Origin: Pelobates cultripes
Taxonomy: Eukaryota > Chordata > Amphibia > Anura > Pelobatidae
Assembly: GCA_933207985.1 (NCBI GenBank)
Contig: OW240916.1
Location: forward strand, 135,952,743 to 136,016,742
Reading direction: 5' to 3'
DNA length: 64,000 nt
The position numbers were made by a program, and so were the translations under genes. The notes beneath the pieces were generated by a model. The model did no database searches. It saw only the letters and a program-made list of their open reading frames with translations, and was not told the DNA's origin. Each line of letters opens with the position of its first letter. Positions within the stretch are counted from its first letter, which is position 1. Positions 11,678 through 22,379 of the stretch are shown one piece after another.

Positions 11678-12050
11678 ATGTCAAGAACCAATAAGCATAT
11701 AAGTTTCAAGGTTACACTCACACAAATTAATTGATTGTAGGCATGCCAGAAATTGTAAAGATGATGTAGAGATGATATGAATTCTTCAAACAGATAGGAG
11801 TTGGAGTACAGGCAGCCAATAACACGATCTAAGAATGAAGGAGAGTGATCAGGGACTGATCTAAGAATGAAGGGACTGATCACTCTCCTTCATTCTTAGA
11901 TCGTGTTATTGGCTGCCTGTACTCCAACTCCTATCTGTTTGAAGAATTCAAATCATCTCTACATCATCTTTACAATTTCTGACATGCCTACAATCAATTA
12001 ATTTGTGTGAGTGTAACCTTGAACCTTATATGCTTATTGGTTCTTGACAT
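11678..12050. repeat. 373-bp near-perfect inverted repeat (hairpin)
   Basis: The left arm 11678-11852 and right arm 11876-12050 (175 bp each) are reverse complements with very few mismatches, around a 23-bp centre that itself repeats CTGATCTAAGAATGAAGG. The arms contain AACACGATCTAAGAATGAAG and its complement. It has no coding content and no recognised transposon termini. It could be a foldback transposon or a recent inverted duplication; in the FXN pre-mRNA it would form a long double-stranded stem. Confidence 0.9.
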
Positions 12051-12740
12051 ACTACTCTGAGTTGTTTTATTCTCCCCTTTTTGTAGATATCTATTTTGTT
12101 TGTATTTTCTGTGAGGACTGGGAGGAGTCCTTTATTCTCTACATTGTGGGAGTTACATATAGGTAAACTATCTTATACGTTTTAGTCACCCATTGGTGTA
12201 TATTTCTTCCACTTTAAAGGGTATACTTAATCTTTTTGCTAAGGGCCTGGGATGACCTGATAGTCTTAGTACACAACAAGGGAAGCAATGGGAGCTTAAG
12301 TATATTAATACATGGGTGAGGAAAGTGATCCAGGCGGGGGAAACTTGACTTTTGACAAATCTGATGAGTTGCATACACCTCTGACATGGAGGGCACTGCT
12401 TTGAAGAAGAGTGTAGTAAGAAGATTGCAGTGTTTCTCAACTGAGAGGTGGTAAAGAGAAATAGAACGGTAGCGACCAGGTTGGCAGAGGTTATAGTAGG
12501 GTTCGCACAAGAGATCAAGAGGGACCTAATGAAAGTGTAAACCTGATCTAAGTTGGTTAACCATGTGTAAAAACAAGCCTAGAGATTGCTACCAACCTTT
12601 AAATGTATATTTGAGAAAAGGTGGGGCTAGATTTATTGGCATGAAATGAACACTATGATTTATTGGCATTACAGAAATTTGATAGATCTAACTTCTAATT
12701 TGAAAATGTATTTAAAAAGAAACAAATAAAAACCAAAGGA
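12051..12740. other. Intron 3 sequence without a clear feature
   Basis: No coding region or terminal repeats recognised. GGGCCTGGGATG occurs at about 11670 and 12243, suggesting that the two places share an older repeat. Confidence 0.4.
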
Positions 12741-13260
12741 CTTAAAGGAACACTATAGGGTCAGGAACACAAACATTCATTCCTGACCCTATAGTGTTAA
12801 AACCAGTCTATCCGCCCTCTGCTCCCTCCATGCCTCACTAAATATAGTAAAATCTTACTTGTTTTCAAGTATGAAGCTGCTGCCTCGGCCCCTGATCTGC
12901 CTGCTTGGCTGACCTCATCAGAAGTGATTCTCTGAGTCAATCACAATGCTTTTTCCATAGGATTGGCTGAGGCAGATCATGGACAGAGGCTGAACAAGCT
13001 AAACACAAACCTGGCCATTAAGCATCTCCTCATAGAGAATTGAATCAATGCATCTCTATGAGGAAAGTTTAGTGTCTCCATGCAGAGGGAGAAGACACTG
13101 GATGGCAGTGCTGCACACTGTGCAGCATTGTACCAGGAAGCACCCATCTAGTAGCCATCTGAGCAGTGCCCAGTGAAGGTATCACTAGGCTGTAGTGTAA
13201 ACCCTGCACAAGTTACCTAAAAAGACTGTTTTCTGCAAAGATCCTGAAGGGAATGTTTTT
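12741..13260 (+). mobile_element. T2/Kolobok-type MITE, eroded
   Basis: The left end reads TTAAAGGAACACTATAGGGT, the TTAA plus TTAAAGGRR-type start of T2 MITEs, followed by a small internal hairpin (TCAGGAACACAAA/TTCATTCCTGACCC). The body resembles 19530-19950: both have a GAGCTCATCAGA or GACCTCATCAGA block, CATAGG before ATTG, ATCAGCATCTCCTC or AAGCATCTCCTC, and TGCACATTGTGCAGCA-like motifs. The right end is not intact. Confidence 0.65.
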
Positions 13261-13480
13261 ACCAGAAAAAATACAATAAGCAGTAGTTGTTCTGGTGACT
13301 AATGAAACAGAAAAGGTCAGAAAGGTCAGTCGGTAAATAAAATGGAATAAAACATATCAAGAGAAATTATACAAGTCTTCTAAATCAACACTATTTACAA
13401 TTCAGAAAAAGGAGTTAAATAGGTGGTAATCTAGAAGTGCATGTGACAAAAAAGTGCTAATTCTTAAAGTGCAGTGTTAA

Positions 13481-13713
13481 AGGGATTCTATAGTGCCAGG
13501 AAAACAAAGTTTTTTTCCAACTTTGTTTTCCTGGCACTATAGAATCCTACAGTGCCCCCCCCTCCCCCTCGAGCCGATGAAGGGGAAAATCCCCTTCAGT
13601 GACTTACCTGAACAATAACTGCAATCATTACAATTGCAGGGTTAAGGGACATGGGACATTGCACCCAGACTACTTCAATGAGCTCAAGTGGTCTGGATGC
13701 CTACACAGTCCCT
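13481..13713 (+). mobile_element. T2/Kolobok-type MITE with TTAA duplication
   Basis: Flanked by TTAA at 13477-13480 and 13714-13717, it starts AGGGATTCTATAGTGCCAGG and ends CACAGTCCC. A strong internal hairpin (TTCTATAGTGCCAGGAAAAC and its complement) lies at 13485-13548. It is related to the longer MITEs at 35956, 44637, 50936 and 51592, which share TATAGTGCCAGGAAAAC. Confidence 0.8.
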
Positions 13714-13717
13714 TTAA

Positions 13718-14726
13718 ATGTTAAACCGTACAATATTTAGTGATATTACATGCAGCAGCCATAAAAAAACTCACATACAAAAGGTAAACATAAAGGTTGT
13801 AAAACAAAGTATATGCTGCACACAAAAGTATAATGGTATACTTACACATTTGTAGTTTTCTTTATAGCCTGAAAAAATAATACAACAAAAATAGTGCAAC
13901 AATGTGGAGAAAATAATTATATTATGTGCCCTATGTGGATTAACTCAAAATATTGCATAGCTGGGGCTTCCATCCTTATTAATTGACGAGTCCATAGATT
14001 ACTTTGGATCCAGTGCTCCTGAATCTCTCATTGCTTGGCTGTTTAAGTGTCACAGAGCCAGTTCTATGTTGAGTTAATGCACATAGGTTACCTAAGGGGG
14101 TTATCTAAATCTATCTGGTTGCACTGTTATTTTCTTATTTTTTCAGGATATAGAGAAAACTACAAGTTGTCTACGTATACAATTCTAGTTTTTTTGCAGA
14201 CCATATATTTACCGTTTTACATTTCTTTTTCTGTTATCTACACAAACTAGACTGGTCATGTACAAATGATTAATGAACATTAGACTGGCACTTTTAACCT
14301 AACATGACCAAAGTATCCACTGCTTGATGAGTTATATGATTTGGTAACCACCTTTTATTTATATACCTCTGTAGTAAGGAAAGGTGAGATTTGATTAATG
14401 GTAGTGAGCCACTGCTTACAAACTGAGAAACATGATAATTTGATTACAAGAAATCCACCATAGGATAAAAATATATTCCATACAAAATAAATACAAATCC
14501 ACTGTGCTTTTGAATAGCACAGTGAAATGGATCACTGAATGGTTTCATGTAAGGTTCCCCATAGTGTTTTCACAATGAAACTGTAAATATACAGAACAAA
14601 TAAAGCTATTACAATTGGTAACTTAATATCCTGTAGAACGACAATTGTGAATCTGTAATAGTAATGTACCTACTGTATAGCAAGTGATTTCTAAATTCTG
14701 CTTTTCTTTTTGATTTTTGTTCCCAG
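13718..14726 (+). other. End of FXN intron 3, no further feature
   Basis: AT-rich sequence without convincing coding or repeat termini. It ends in the pyrimidine-rich acceptor TTTTTGTTCCCAG directly before exon 4. Confidence 0.6.
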
Positions 14727-14824
14727 AACGGGGTTTTAACAATTAAACTTGGGAGCGATAAAGGGACATATGTAATTAACAAGCAGACACCAAACAGACA
14801 GATTTGGTTATCATCTCCTACAAG
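14727..14824 (+). CDS. FXN: Frataxin (FXN) exon 4
   Basis: This exon encodes the beta-sheet surface of frataxin that contacts the ISCU scaffold. It starts on a codon boundary with [20 protein letters not shown] and continues [12 protein letters not shown], preserving the invariant N-K-Q and Q-I-W motifs, including the tryptophan needed for ISCU interaction in the human protein. The acceptor AG is at 14725-14726 and the donor GTATGT starts at 14825. Its 98 nt equal human exon 4, leaving two bases (AG) that join the T of exon 5 to make a serine codon. No disablement is visible. Confidence 0.97.
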
Positions 14825-14863
14825 GTATGTTCTAATACTACAGGTAAATCCTTATTTAACTTA

Positions 14864-15331
14864 CAGTTGCAAGAAAAAGTATGCGAACCCTTTGGAATGA
14901 TATGGATTTCTGCACAAATTGGTCATAAAATGTGATCTGACCTCAAGAAAGCGATTCACACCCGACATCCCAAGAATATTGCTGAACTGAAACAGTTCTG
15001 TAAAGAGGAATGGTCAAGAATTACTCCTGACCGTTGTGCACGTCTGATCTGCAACTACAGGAAACGTTTGGTTGAAGTTATTGCTGCCAAAGGAGGTTCA
15101 ACCAGTTATTAAATCCAAGGGTTCACATACTTTTTCCACCTGCACTGTGAATGTTTACATGGTGTGTTCAATAAAAACATGGCAACATTTCATTCTTTGT
15201 GTGTTATTAGTTTAAGCAGACTGTGATTGTCTATTGTTGTGACTTAGATGATGATCAGATCACATTTTATGACCAATTTGTACAGAAATCCATATCATTC
15301 CAAAGGGTTCACATACTTTTTCTTTCAACTG
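14864..15331 (-). mobile_element. Deletion derivative of a Tc1-type transposon
   Basis: Inverted termini of about 80 bp (CAGTTGCAAGAAAAAGTATG at the left and its imperfect complement ending TCAACTG at the right) are flanked by TA at 14862-14863 and 15332-15333, as required for Tc1/mariner. Between them, 14995-15110 reads on the plus strand as a Tc1 transposase C-terminus (TPDRCARLICNYRKRL...GGSTSY then stop), so the coding sense is plus even though the element is palindromic at its ends. The rest of the transposase is deleted. It lies in FXN intron 4. Confidence 0.85.
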
Positions 15332-15370
15332 TATGTTACATGTCTGCAGTATGGTTTCTGAATGTATTAC

Positions 15371-15435
15371 ATAGAAAATATATTGTAAAGAGCTGCGGAA
15401 TTAGTTGGCGCTATATAAATACCAATAATAATGTA
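15371..15435 (+). repeat. Tail of an amphibian retroposon (GGCGCTATATAAAT motif)
   Basis: The phrase TTGTAAAGAGCTGCGGAATT followed by GTTGGCGCTATATAAAT and an AATAATAATG tail is a 3' end that I recognise as common in frog genomes. Which LINE or SINE it belongs to cannot be decided here. Confidence 0.5.
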
Positions 15436-16890
15436 AAATATAGACGTTAAGGCTACCTACATGCGCCAAGGTGATTCCAGTGACTTTCATGCAGTTGTGC
15501 CTCTCATTAAGTGATGTGCTAAATTAACAGAAGACATGTACTTCCCTATTTGCCTGCAGAGGATATTCTAATATCCAAGGCATTAAATAAAAGAAGCACA
15601 AGTGTTGTGTGAAAAGGAAATTAAATAAACAATGGTAACAGGTCAAATAAGAGCATCCTTGAAGAGTGAATTAATTTGCTTGCACAGAGGGGCCACATGT
15701 TTAATGTAAGTATGCACTCAGCCTGCATGTTTCTTGGCCTGCTGCGTGCAGTGCTGCATAATTCATAAGCTTGCACTGTTGAGTCCTTTGAACAGCTGGA
15801 GATCTGGCAAATTGGATGTGGCGGGTACATCATAAATGCAGGAAGTGTCTGATAACCCTTCATGCACAGGAGAGGAATGTCAAAGATACTCTTTAATGGT
15901 TAAAGTACTATACCATGGAAACTTTTTCTGTTCTCTTATTTAAACACAATTTAAATTACTGTGGACATTTTTGTAAATCTATTTTTTAGAGCAATACGCA
16001 TGTTAGATTTCTTAAGACCTTAGACATTTGAATGTGTACTTTACAAATGACTTGTGTTTAGAGTTATCCCACCCAGATAAACCATGAAACATTTAATTGT
16101 ATAGTGCAATCAAAATAGTAGTGGTTTATGGAGGTTCTAGTGGAACCCTTCATATATCTTCTTGGACATGTGCATTGACATGCTGGAGGCATCTGTTTGG
16201 CACATAGTGAGAAGATACTTGTTCCTTTCTATCAGGAGTTTTCGTTGGTGGGACATGGCAAGGTTTGGCAGGAAAAAGCCTTTTAAATTTCTGCCTTTTA
16301 CCAAAAACTGGAATCTAATTCCCACTTTATATTATAACACCTTTTGATTGTGTTGCAATATTAATGAATTTCCATCACAGGCTACTTGGCGTTTTTAATA
16401 GGGACTTTATCACAGCATCTTGTAGACAAGACTATTCAAGCTGACTTCCCAAAATATTTTTGATCCTAACCATAAGTAAGAAATCTAGACCCTGTTAGAA
16501 GAATTGGTAAAAATAATAAATCAAGCACACTGTAAAGCTAAATGAAGTCTCCTTTCATCACACTAGATAAAGGTCATATCTAATTATAAAATGGAGATAA
16601 GTCTTGTGCTTAATGTCCAAAATTTATAAGCAGTTTGAAAAATAATTGTTTTTATCACAAATTTTCCTTAGACTTCCTTTGGTTGTCTGCTTTGGTGCCC
16701 AGAGCTCTCCTCATCCACTAGTATCAGCCTTCATAGGTTTCTTTCTGACATTGTGCAGATTTATATTTCACTTTGTTTCTAACATAATTCTTAAATTGTA
16801 AAAGAATTTCAAGTGTTAACAACTGTGCCACTTGTTTGAAGGCAGGTAAGCTGAAAAGCATGTAACTATACCTGTCATGGTAGACCATCT
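15436..16890 (+). other. FXN intron 4, no feature recognised
   Basis: Unique-looking AT-rich intron sequence. The short open frames near 15621-15863 and 16137-16347 have no recognisable protein features and oppose one another on both strands. Confidence 0.5.
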
Positions 16891-16894
16891 TTAA

Positions 16895-17286
16895 AGCAGC
16901 TCTGTCACCCTATACTTACTTTACTTCAATCTGTTCCTCTTCCTATTTCTAATCTGTTCTTTTTTCCTTATTCTTTTATCTTTGTCTCCACTTGACAAAA
17001 GTCTGAGTGCCGTTGCCACTCAATTATGAGACAATATCTATGGAGGTTCTCACGGGATCCACCATAGACTTCAGTGTTATACTCTTGTGCGTGCATTAGA
17101 GTACAGCACAGAGATGGGCTCCTGGCAGATGAAGTGCCAAGAGCAGAAGAGGATATAATGGATACTGAGGGACAGCTGCAGGTAGGTAAAACGTTTCTTC
17201 CCCTGTTACCACAAGACACCAAGCAGCGAAGTTACCATCAGGGATATTGGCAAATTAGGTTAAAGTGCAAAAATTTGACAGTCCCT
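16895..17286 (+). mobile_element. TTAA-flanked MITE
   Basis: TTAA at 16891-16894 and 17287-17290 flanks a 392-bp element starting AGCAGCTCTGTCACC and ending TTTGACAGTCCC, giving short inverted termini (CTGTCA/TGACAG). This fits the T2/Kolobok MITE pattern. No coding function. Confidence 0.7.
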
Positions 17287-18063
17287 TTAATTCTCATCTC
17301 TACGTCATGCCAGCAGAAATACTAGCAAATGTATGGATTACATTTAATGTCCCTCTCCTAAATATCAATAAGTCCTATGCAAAAATCTCTCTCTGCCAGA
17401 GGCATGCAAGATTAAGCTAATAATTGAGTGGCAGGGGAGAGCAGGAGAACCCTCCCCATTGGATTGCTGCCACAACGTTCCTCTACCAGCAATCATTTCT
17501 TCCACTCACAGGGGGTGTTTGTGGTGCTCTGACATACTGGGGAGGACATGCAGAAGTGTGCCCAAGAAGGGTCAATTGTATCTGAGATACAGCAGAACAA
17601 GAATGTGGATGTTACAACAGTGTAACAACCAAAAAAAACTTTTTAGACTGGTGGCACAAGAGGGGTAGCTGCTATTCTAAAGCAAAAAAAAGTATGGTTT
17701 GTCACTATGATTTATATATTTACTGCTTTAGGAGCTATTGTATGTTAAGATGGCATGGTCACTTCACAAGTATGCTCTAATTGTTTATCTATTGTTAACC
17801 TGTTCTAAGTCTCCTCCCATGTCCTCTCCTAATATAACTTGATTGAATGAACTTTTCCAGTTCAATAGCAGTATATATGTGAAGTGTATGATCGAGACAA
17901 TAGTTGGTAATATACGTTTCTTAAGAATATCTTTTTGCCAATTTATGTATGAATACCCACCTAATAATCGCATTTTCATTTCAATCTCATTTACATTACC
18001 TATTTCCTGTATAAATTAATTGTTGGATATACTCTTCTAATGAGCTTATTATTTGTGTTTCAG

Positions 18064-18217
18064 TGGACCAAAGCGATATGACTGGACTGGGACCACTTGG
18101 GTGTATTCTCATGACGGCATTTCCCTTCATCACTTATTAGCACAAGAACTGTCGATCGCATTAAACACAAAAATAGACTTATCTGCTCTAGTATATTCTG
18201 GAAAGCACACAACATAA
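18064..18217 (+). CDS. FXN: Frataxin (FXN) exon 5, C-terminal with stop
   Basis: The T at 18064 completes the serine codon begun in exon 4. The frame then reads [20 protein letters not shown] and ends [13 protein letters not shown] with TAA at 18215-18217. The KRYDWTG motif, including the arginine that contacts NFS1/ISCU in the human complex, is preserved, as is the C-terminal alpha-helix (HHLLAQEL). The C-terminus is about as long as in human, differing only in the last residues. Acceptor AG at 18062-18063. With exons 3 and 4 this gives the complete conserved frataxin domain, no stops or shifts. Confidence 0.97.
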
Positions 18218-18789
18218 TGGAAAATTCAACATTGTTCACAGACTACTGCATCAAAAATGTGTTTTGTTTTTTACTTTTTTTGTTTGCTTTTGTTTGCATT
18301 ATAACTGTCAACAGAAAGGTCAAATGATATATTTTTTACAAATATGTAATTCCGTTTGATTTGTGCAAACCCACTTGATAGTTACAATTTTTATGTAAAA
18401 TCTTTTTTTATTTATTGATTTTTTATTTATTTTTTGAGGGGAAAAAAAAAAAAACCTTCTGAGAGCATAACATTGAGTATAGATGCTCATCTCAAAATAG
18501 ATATTTAAGATAAAATAGTGGGGAAATGATGGCAAAAGACAAGTGTGTATTTTAAATGAATGTAAACCTTGATAATGGGCAACTCTAGCAAAACATCAAA
18601 CATGGTTGTAGAAGGGGGATCAGGGGAAAGGTTAGAGTAACTCAGTGGTTCATAAAGCGAGGACAAGAATGCATACATAGACATGGTGCAAATATAACAA
18701 TTCGACCTGTGACACCAGTAAATTGTGAAAAAAAGTTAATTAACTTTTAGATACACAGCCTCACAAGGTTACCTACCCGATGGTAACCG
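18218..18789 (+). other. FXN 3' UTR and downstream sequence
   Basis: Begins right after the FXN stop codon. It is rich in T runs. I see no canonical AATAAA before about 19065, where one lies inside a repeat relic (AATAAATAAAG), so the polyadenylation site cannot be placed from sequence alone. Confidence 0.5.
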
Positions 18790-19480
18790 ACCAAAATAGA
18801 TATATACAACACAGAGAATTTAGGGATCCCGCTGATGTACCTAAAAACAAGGATATAACAGTGGAATATTTCCTGAAACAAAGAAAGAAATGTGTGTTGC
18901 AACTGCACTCTCAAATTTAAGATGGTTTGAACTCCTTGGTAGTGCCACCCTCGATGTCAATAGGAGGCTAAAACTCCTTCTTAGTGCTTGCCACACACTG
19001 GACTGACAGATTCTCTAAAAACTCCAAATAGATATTTATTGGCATATAGCTTAAAAAAAATAAAATAAATAAAGTGTACCAAGTGCTAAAAGAACAGGTC
19101 TTAATTGATTGTTTTATATGCACTGGTCCCTAAGGAAGTTCTCAAAAGAGAACAAAACGCGTAGGACCTGTTCTTTTAGCACTTGGTACACTTTATTTCT
19201 TAAATGTATATGCTAATAAATATCCTTATTTGGAAAATACCGGTACCTCTGAAATTAGTTTTTTGAGAACCTGTTAGTCCGATTTTTGGTAAGCACTAAG
19301 GAGGAGCTTTAGCCCCCTATTGACATAGAGGGTGGCACTCCTAAGGCGTTCAAATCATCCTAAATTTGTGAGGGAGATTACAAAACCTGTTTGTTTCAGG
19401 CAATATTGTACTATGTCATATCCTTGGTTTTTTAGGTATGTCAGCGTGATCCCTAAACTCTGTGTTGTGTATATACATAG
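18790..19480 (+). mobile_element. Penelope-like terminal relic, inverted pair
   Basis: The two halves are imperfect reverse complements: the left half has ACAACACAGAG...TTTAGGGATC and AAGTGTACCAAGTGCTAAAAGAACAGGTC, and the right half has their complements (GACCTGTTCTTTTAGCACTT and TCCCTAAACTCTGTGTTGTG). An inverted 5' terminal segment is a usual arrangement of Penelope-like elements. The centre holds a hammerhead-like motif. No RT frame is left, so this is a terminus-only copy. Confidence 0.6.
19125..19168 (+). ncRNA. Hammerhead-ribozyme-like motif, degenerate
   Basis: The order is helix I strand GGTCC, core CTAAGGA (consensus CUGANGA, one change), an extra A, helix II GTTCTC-AAAA-GAGAAC, AAAA (consensus GAAA, one change), palindromic helix III CGCG, then TA and helix I partner GGACC. 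The layout, including the extra A, is the same as in the 61 kb motif. Penelope-like elements are known to carry hammerheads with very short helix III. Two core changes suggest that it is inactive. Confidence 0.5.
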
Positions 19481-19529
19481 GCATGTGCCTATAGTGTCCT
19501 TTTAAGAAAGCTTTAAAAAATATTGTTTT

Positions 19530-19950
19530 AGGAATACTATAGTGTCAAGGATGCAAATGTCTTCGCCTCACCTTTATCCCAGTGCCCTGCTTCTCCTTGG
19601 CTGAGCTCATCAGATTTGATGATTTCAGACAATGCAATTTTTTCCCATAGGAAAACATTGAATGCCAAAATGCACTGATCAGCATCTCCTCGTAAAGATG
19701 TACTTAATCAATGCATCTCTGGGATTAATGTTCTGCACCTCCATGCAGAACACTGAGATGCTGAAAGCCAGTGGTGCACATTGTGCAGCACTGACCCAGG
19801 AATCACATCTAGTGGCCGTCTGAGTGACTGCCACTAAAGATGGTTATAGGCAGTAATGTAAACACTGCCTTTTCTCAGATAAGGCAATGTTTACATTAAA
19901 GAGCCTGTATTAAAAGGCAGTAGAAACCAGAACAACTACATTAACCATGG
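19530..19950 (+). mobile_element. MITE related to the 12.7 kb copy
   Basis: Starts near GGAATACTATAGTGTC and contains the same internal blocks as 12741-13260, including TGCACATTGTGCAGCA, and a small hairpin of GCAGTAATGTAAACACTGCC. Ends are eroded. Confidence 0.6.
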
Positions 19951-20180
19951 TAATGTTGATTAAGTGCCTTCTCCTCACAGCAAAAAGGACAGGGGGAAAA
20001 AAAACGAAGAAATTATTAGAACTATGACAACGCAATCCCTAGCAGACAGTCTTTGTATAACAAAGCTCCACAACCCCACAGAAATGTGAACATAATAGTG
20101 CAGTGATAATCAAGAAAATAAAATTCATGGGAACATTTCTACTTTTCTGACCAGGTAGTGGACGGCATTAAATAAGGAAT

Positions 20181-20206
20181 AAATATATATATATATATAC
20201 ACACAT
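20181..20206. repeat. (TA)n/(CA) microsatellite
   Basis: About 13 TA/CA dinucleotide repeats. Confidence 0.8.
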
Positions 20207-20619
20207 ATACTTTTGCATTAATATAATAATCCCTGTGGTTTATCTTATATTAGCCCTTCAAACATTTTTAAGGTGTGAACAGAAAACCAGTTGACTAATA
20301 AATGGATATCTCCACTATTTCTGAGAGGAAACGTCTGGTCGGCAATCCCATTTTGTTCTATCACATAGGTCATCATGAATAAGCCTTAAATTACAGTAAA
20401 GTAAAATTTACCAAAATGAGCAGATCTATAAAAAGTTACAAAGTGTTAGTGTCATACTCATTGGATTATTACAAACCAAGCTACTGGAAGAAGCAAGTTA
20501 ACTCTGTAGAAAGAAGGGAATAGATTCCTAACAAGGTAGTATCAGGAATGTTGAGCAGTTAATGAGGGTACTGTAGAAAATACATATACGTACTGCGGTA
20601 GACCCAAAAGAGGAAACCT

Positions 20620-20954
20620 CCAGAATATGAACATTCCAAGCACCATTATGACTACAGTGTGCAATTTGAGAACTGTTTACTTCTTACCTGGAGTGGAACT
20701 GGTGCCACTCAAGAGAGCTGGAAGCTCTCTGTCTGAACTAAGCCTGGCAGTGCAGGGTTAGCTCATTGGCTGAGAGCAATCAGCTGACTCAGTCAATGAG
20801 CTGACCCTGCACTACAGGGCTTCGCTCTGGAGAGCCAATGGTAGCTCCTGGTTGGTGAGCACTAGTTCTAAAATGGCTTGGCTGCTTTACATTGGGCGGC
20901 GCCAAGGCTCTCCTGGCACCCGCCTGTAGTGTTTATGGTGCTTGGAGTTTTACT
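20620..20954. mobile_element. MITE with TCCAAGCACCAT termini
   Basis: Left terminus ATTCCAAGCACCATTATGAC, right terminus GTTTATGGTGCTTGGAGTTT followed by TTAA at 20955-20958. The same terminal words occur at 22385-22430 and 62255-62320. Internal sequence is rich in AGCTC/GAGCT hairpins. Confidence 0.6.
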
Positions 20955-21042
20955 TTAACCTGAAAACCACTAAGCAGTTTTCCAGAATGTCTAAAAAAGA
21001 AAGCCTCTCTTGATCTAACAGTAAAAAAAGAGTTCCTGGACT

Positions 21043-21666
21043 CAGGGGCGTTTAAGCCGCGAGGCAAACAAGGCATTTGCCTTGGGCGGCATTTTTCAGG
21101 GGGCGGCAAAAAACACCGCCCCCAAATGCCTTGTTAGCCTTGCGGATAACAGACATGCTGAGCGGGCGGCTGACGAGGGAGCACTTCCTCTGAGCTGTCC
21201 GCTCAGCTCCCTCGCGCGCCGCAGAGTGAGGCTGGGAGCCGGAATATGACGTCATCTTACAGCTCCCAGCCTCAGTCTGCAGCGTGTGAGGGAGCTGAGC
21301 GGAGAGCTCACAGGAAGAGCTCCCTCGCCAGCCCAGCGCCGCCCGCAGCCACTGGACCACCAGGGAGATAGAAATCCCCCCCACAATTCCCAAAGGTAAG
21401 GGGAAGGTAAATTTAAAAAAAAATGTGTTAATGTGAGTGTGTGTGTGTGTGTGTGTGTTAGTGTGTCTGTTAATGTGTGTGTGTGTGTCTGCTAGTGAGT
21501 TAGTGTGTGTCTGTTACTGTGTGTCTGTTAGAGTGTGTGTGTGTGTGTGTCTGTTAGCGTGTGTATGCGTATCTGTCAGTGAATGTGTGTGTGTGTATTT
21601 AGAAGGCGGGGCGGGCGCCTGAGTTTTGTCCTGCCTAGGGCAGCACAAAACCAGGATACACCACTG
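21043..21666 (+). mobile_element. Non-autonomous hAT transposon, 624 bp
   Basis: An exact 8-bp duplication CCTGGACT lies at 21035-21042 and 21667-21674. Termini CAGGGGCGTTTAAG and (complement) CAGTGGTGTATCCTG follow the hAT CAGNG rule. No transposase is encoded. The interior has a GC-rich hairpin part (21130-21350) and a (GT)n tract at 21433-21600. The open frames across it arise from the repeat composition. Confidence 0.9.
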
Positions 21667-22379
21667 CCTGGACTCAAGTCACATTCCACATCTAGGAGCT
21701 GAATTAGCACTAAAGCCCATTGAAATGAACCTGCAATGGAGAGTTAATGAACAAAATGAAGACATTTTTGTAAGCTTTGGATCACCTACATGTAATTACC
21801 AAACACACCACTGGGACAAGCTGTAAAAACATACATTTCTTTGTATCTCAGAGTTCGGTTTTTATAACGTGTCACACCGCCACTCCCTATCATCAAAAAG
21901 ATAATTAATACCTTATTATCTTATATATTTCCAACTTATTTGTGTCATCTGAAAGAGAGAGATAATTCAAAGATTGGAATAATAAGAGACATAATGGCAA
22001 ACTGACTTTTCCCCCATTAGTACATTACTGGGTAGAACACTGTTCAATTAGTGGCACATTAAAGAAATTGATCAATGTATGTAGGTTATGTGCAAAGGGC
22101 AGTGCACCCATGTAAAATTAGCATAATGCAAGAACCAATTGAGATATATAATTATGGAATTAGCATTACCGCTATAGATTTTAAGTTGTTAGGAGTGGAC
22201 AAAGTTTTATACTAAACCTTGGCTTGAGATATTGTGACGTAACATAATATAAGGTAGGGCTTCGAATAACATGCACCTGGTTTATTTCTAACTAGTCTTC
22301 AATAAGAACAAAACTATGTTATAATATCAACATTTTCTAAAATATGCAAAAGAAATTGAGAAAATACAGTTTTGCAAGT

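Noticed and set aside
21437..21622. Cys/Val-rich 61-codon frame
   Set aside because: Direct translation of the GT microsatellite inside the hAT element.
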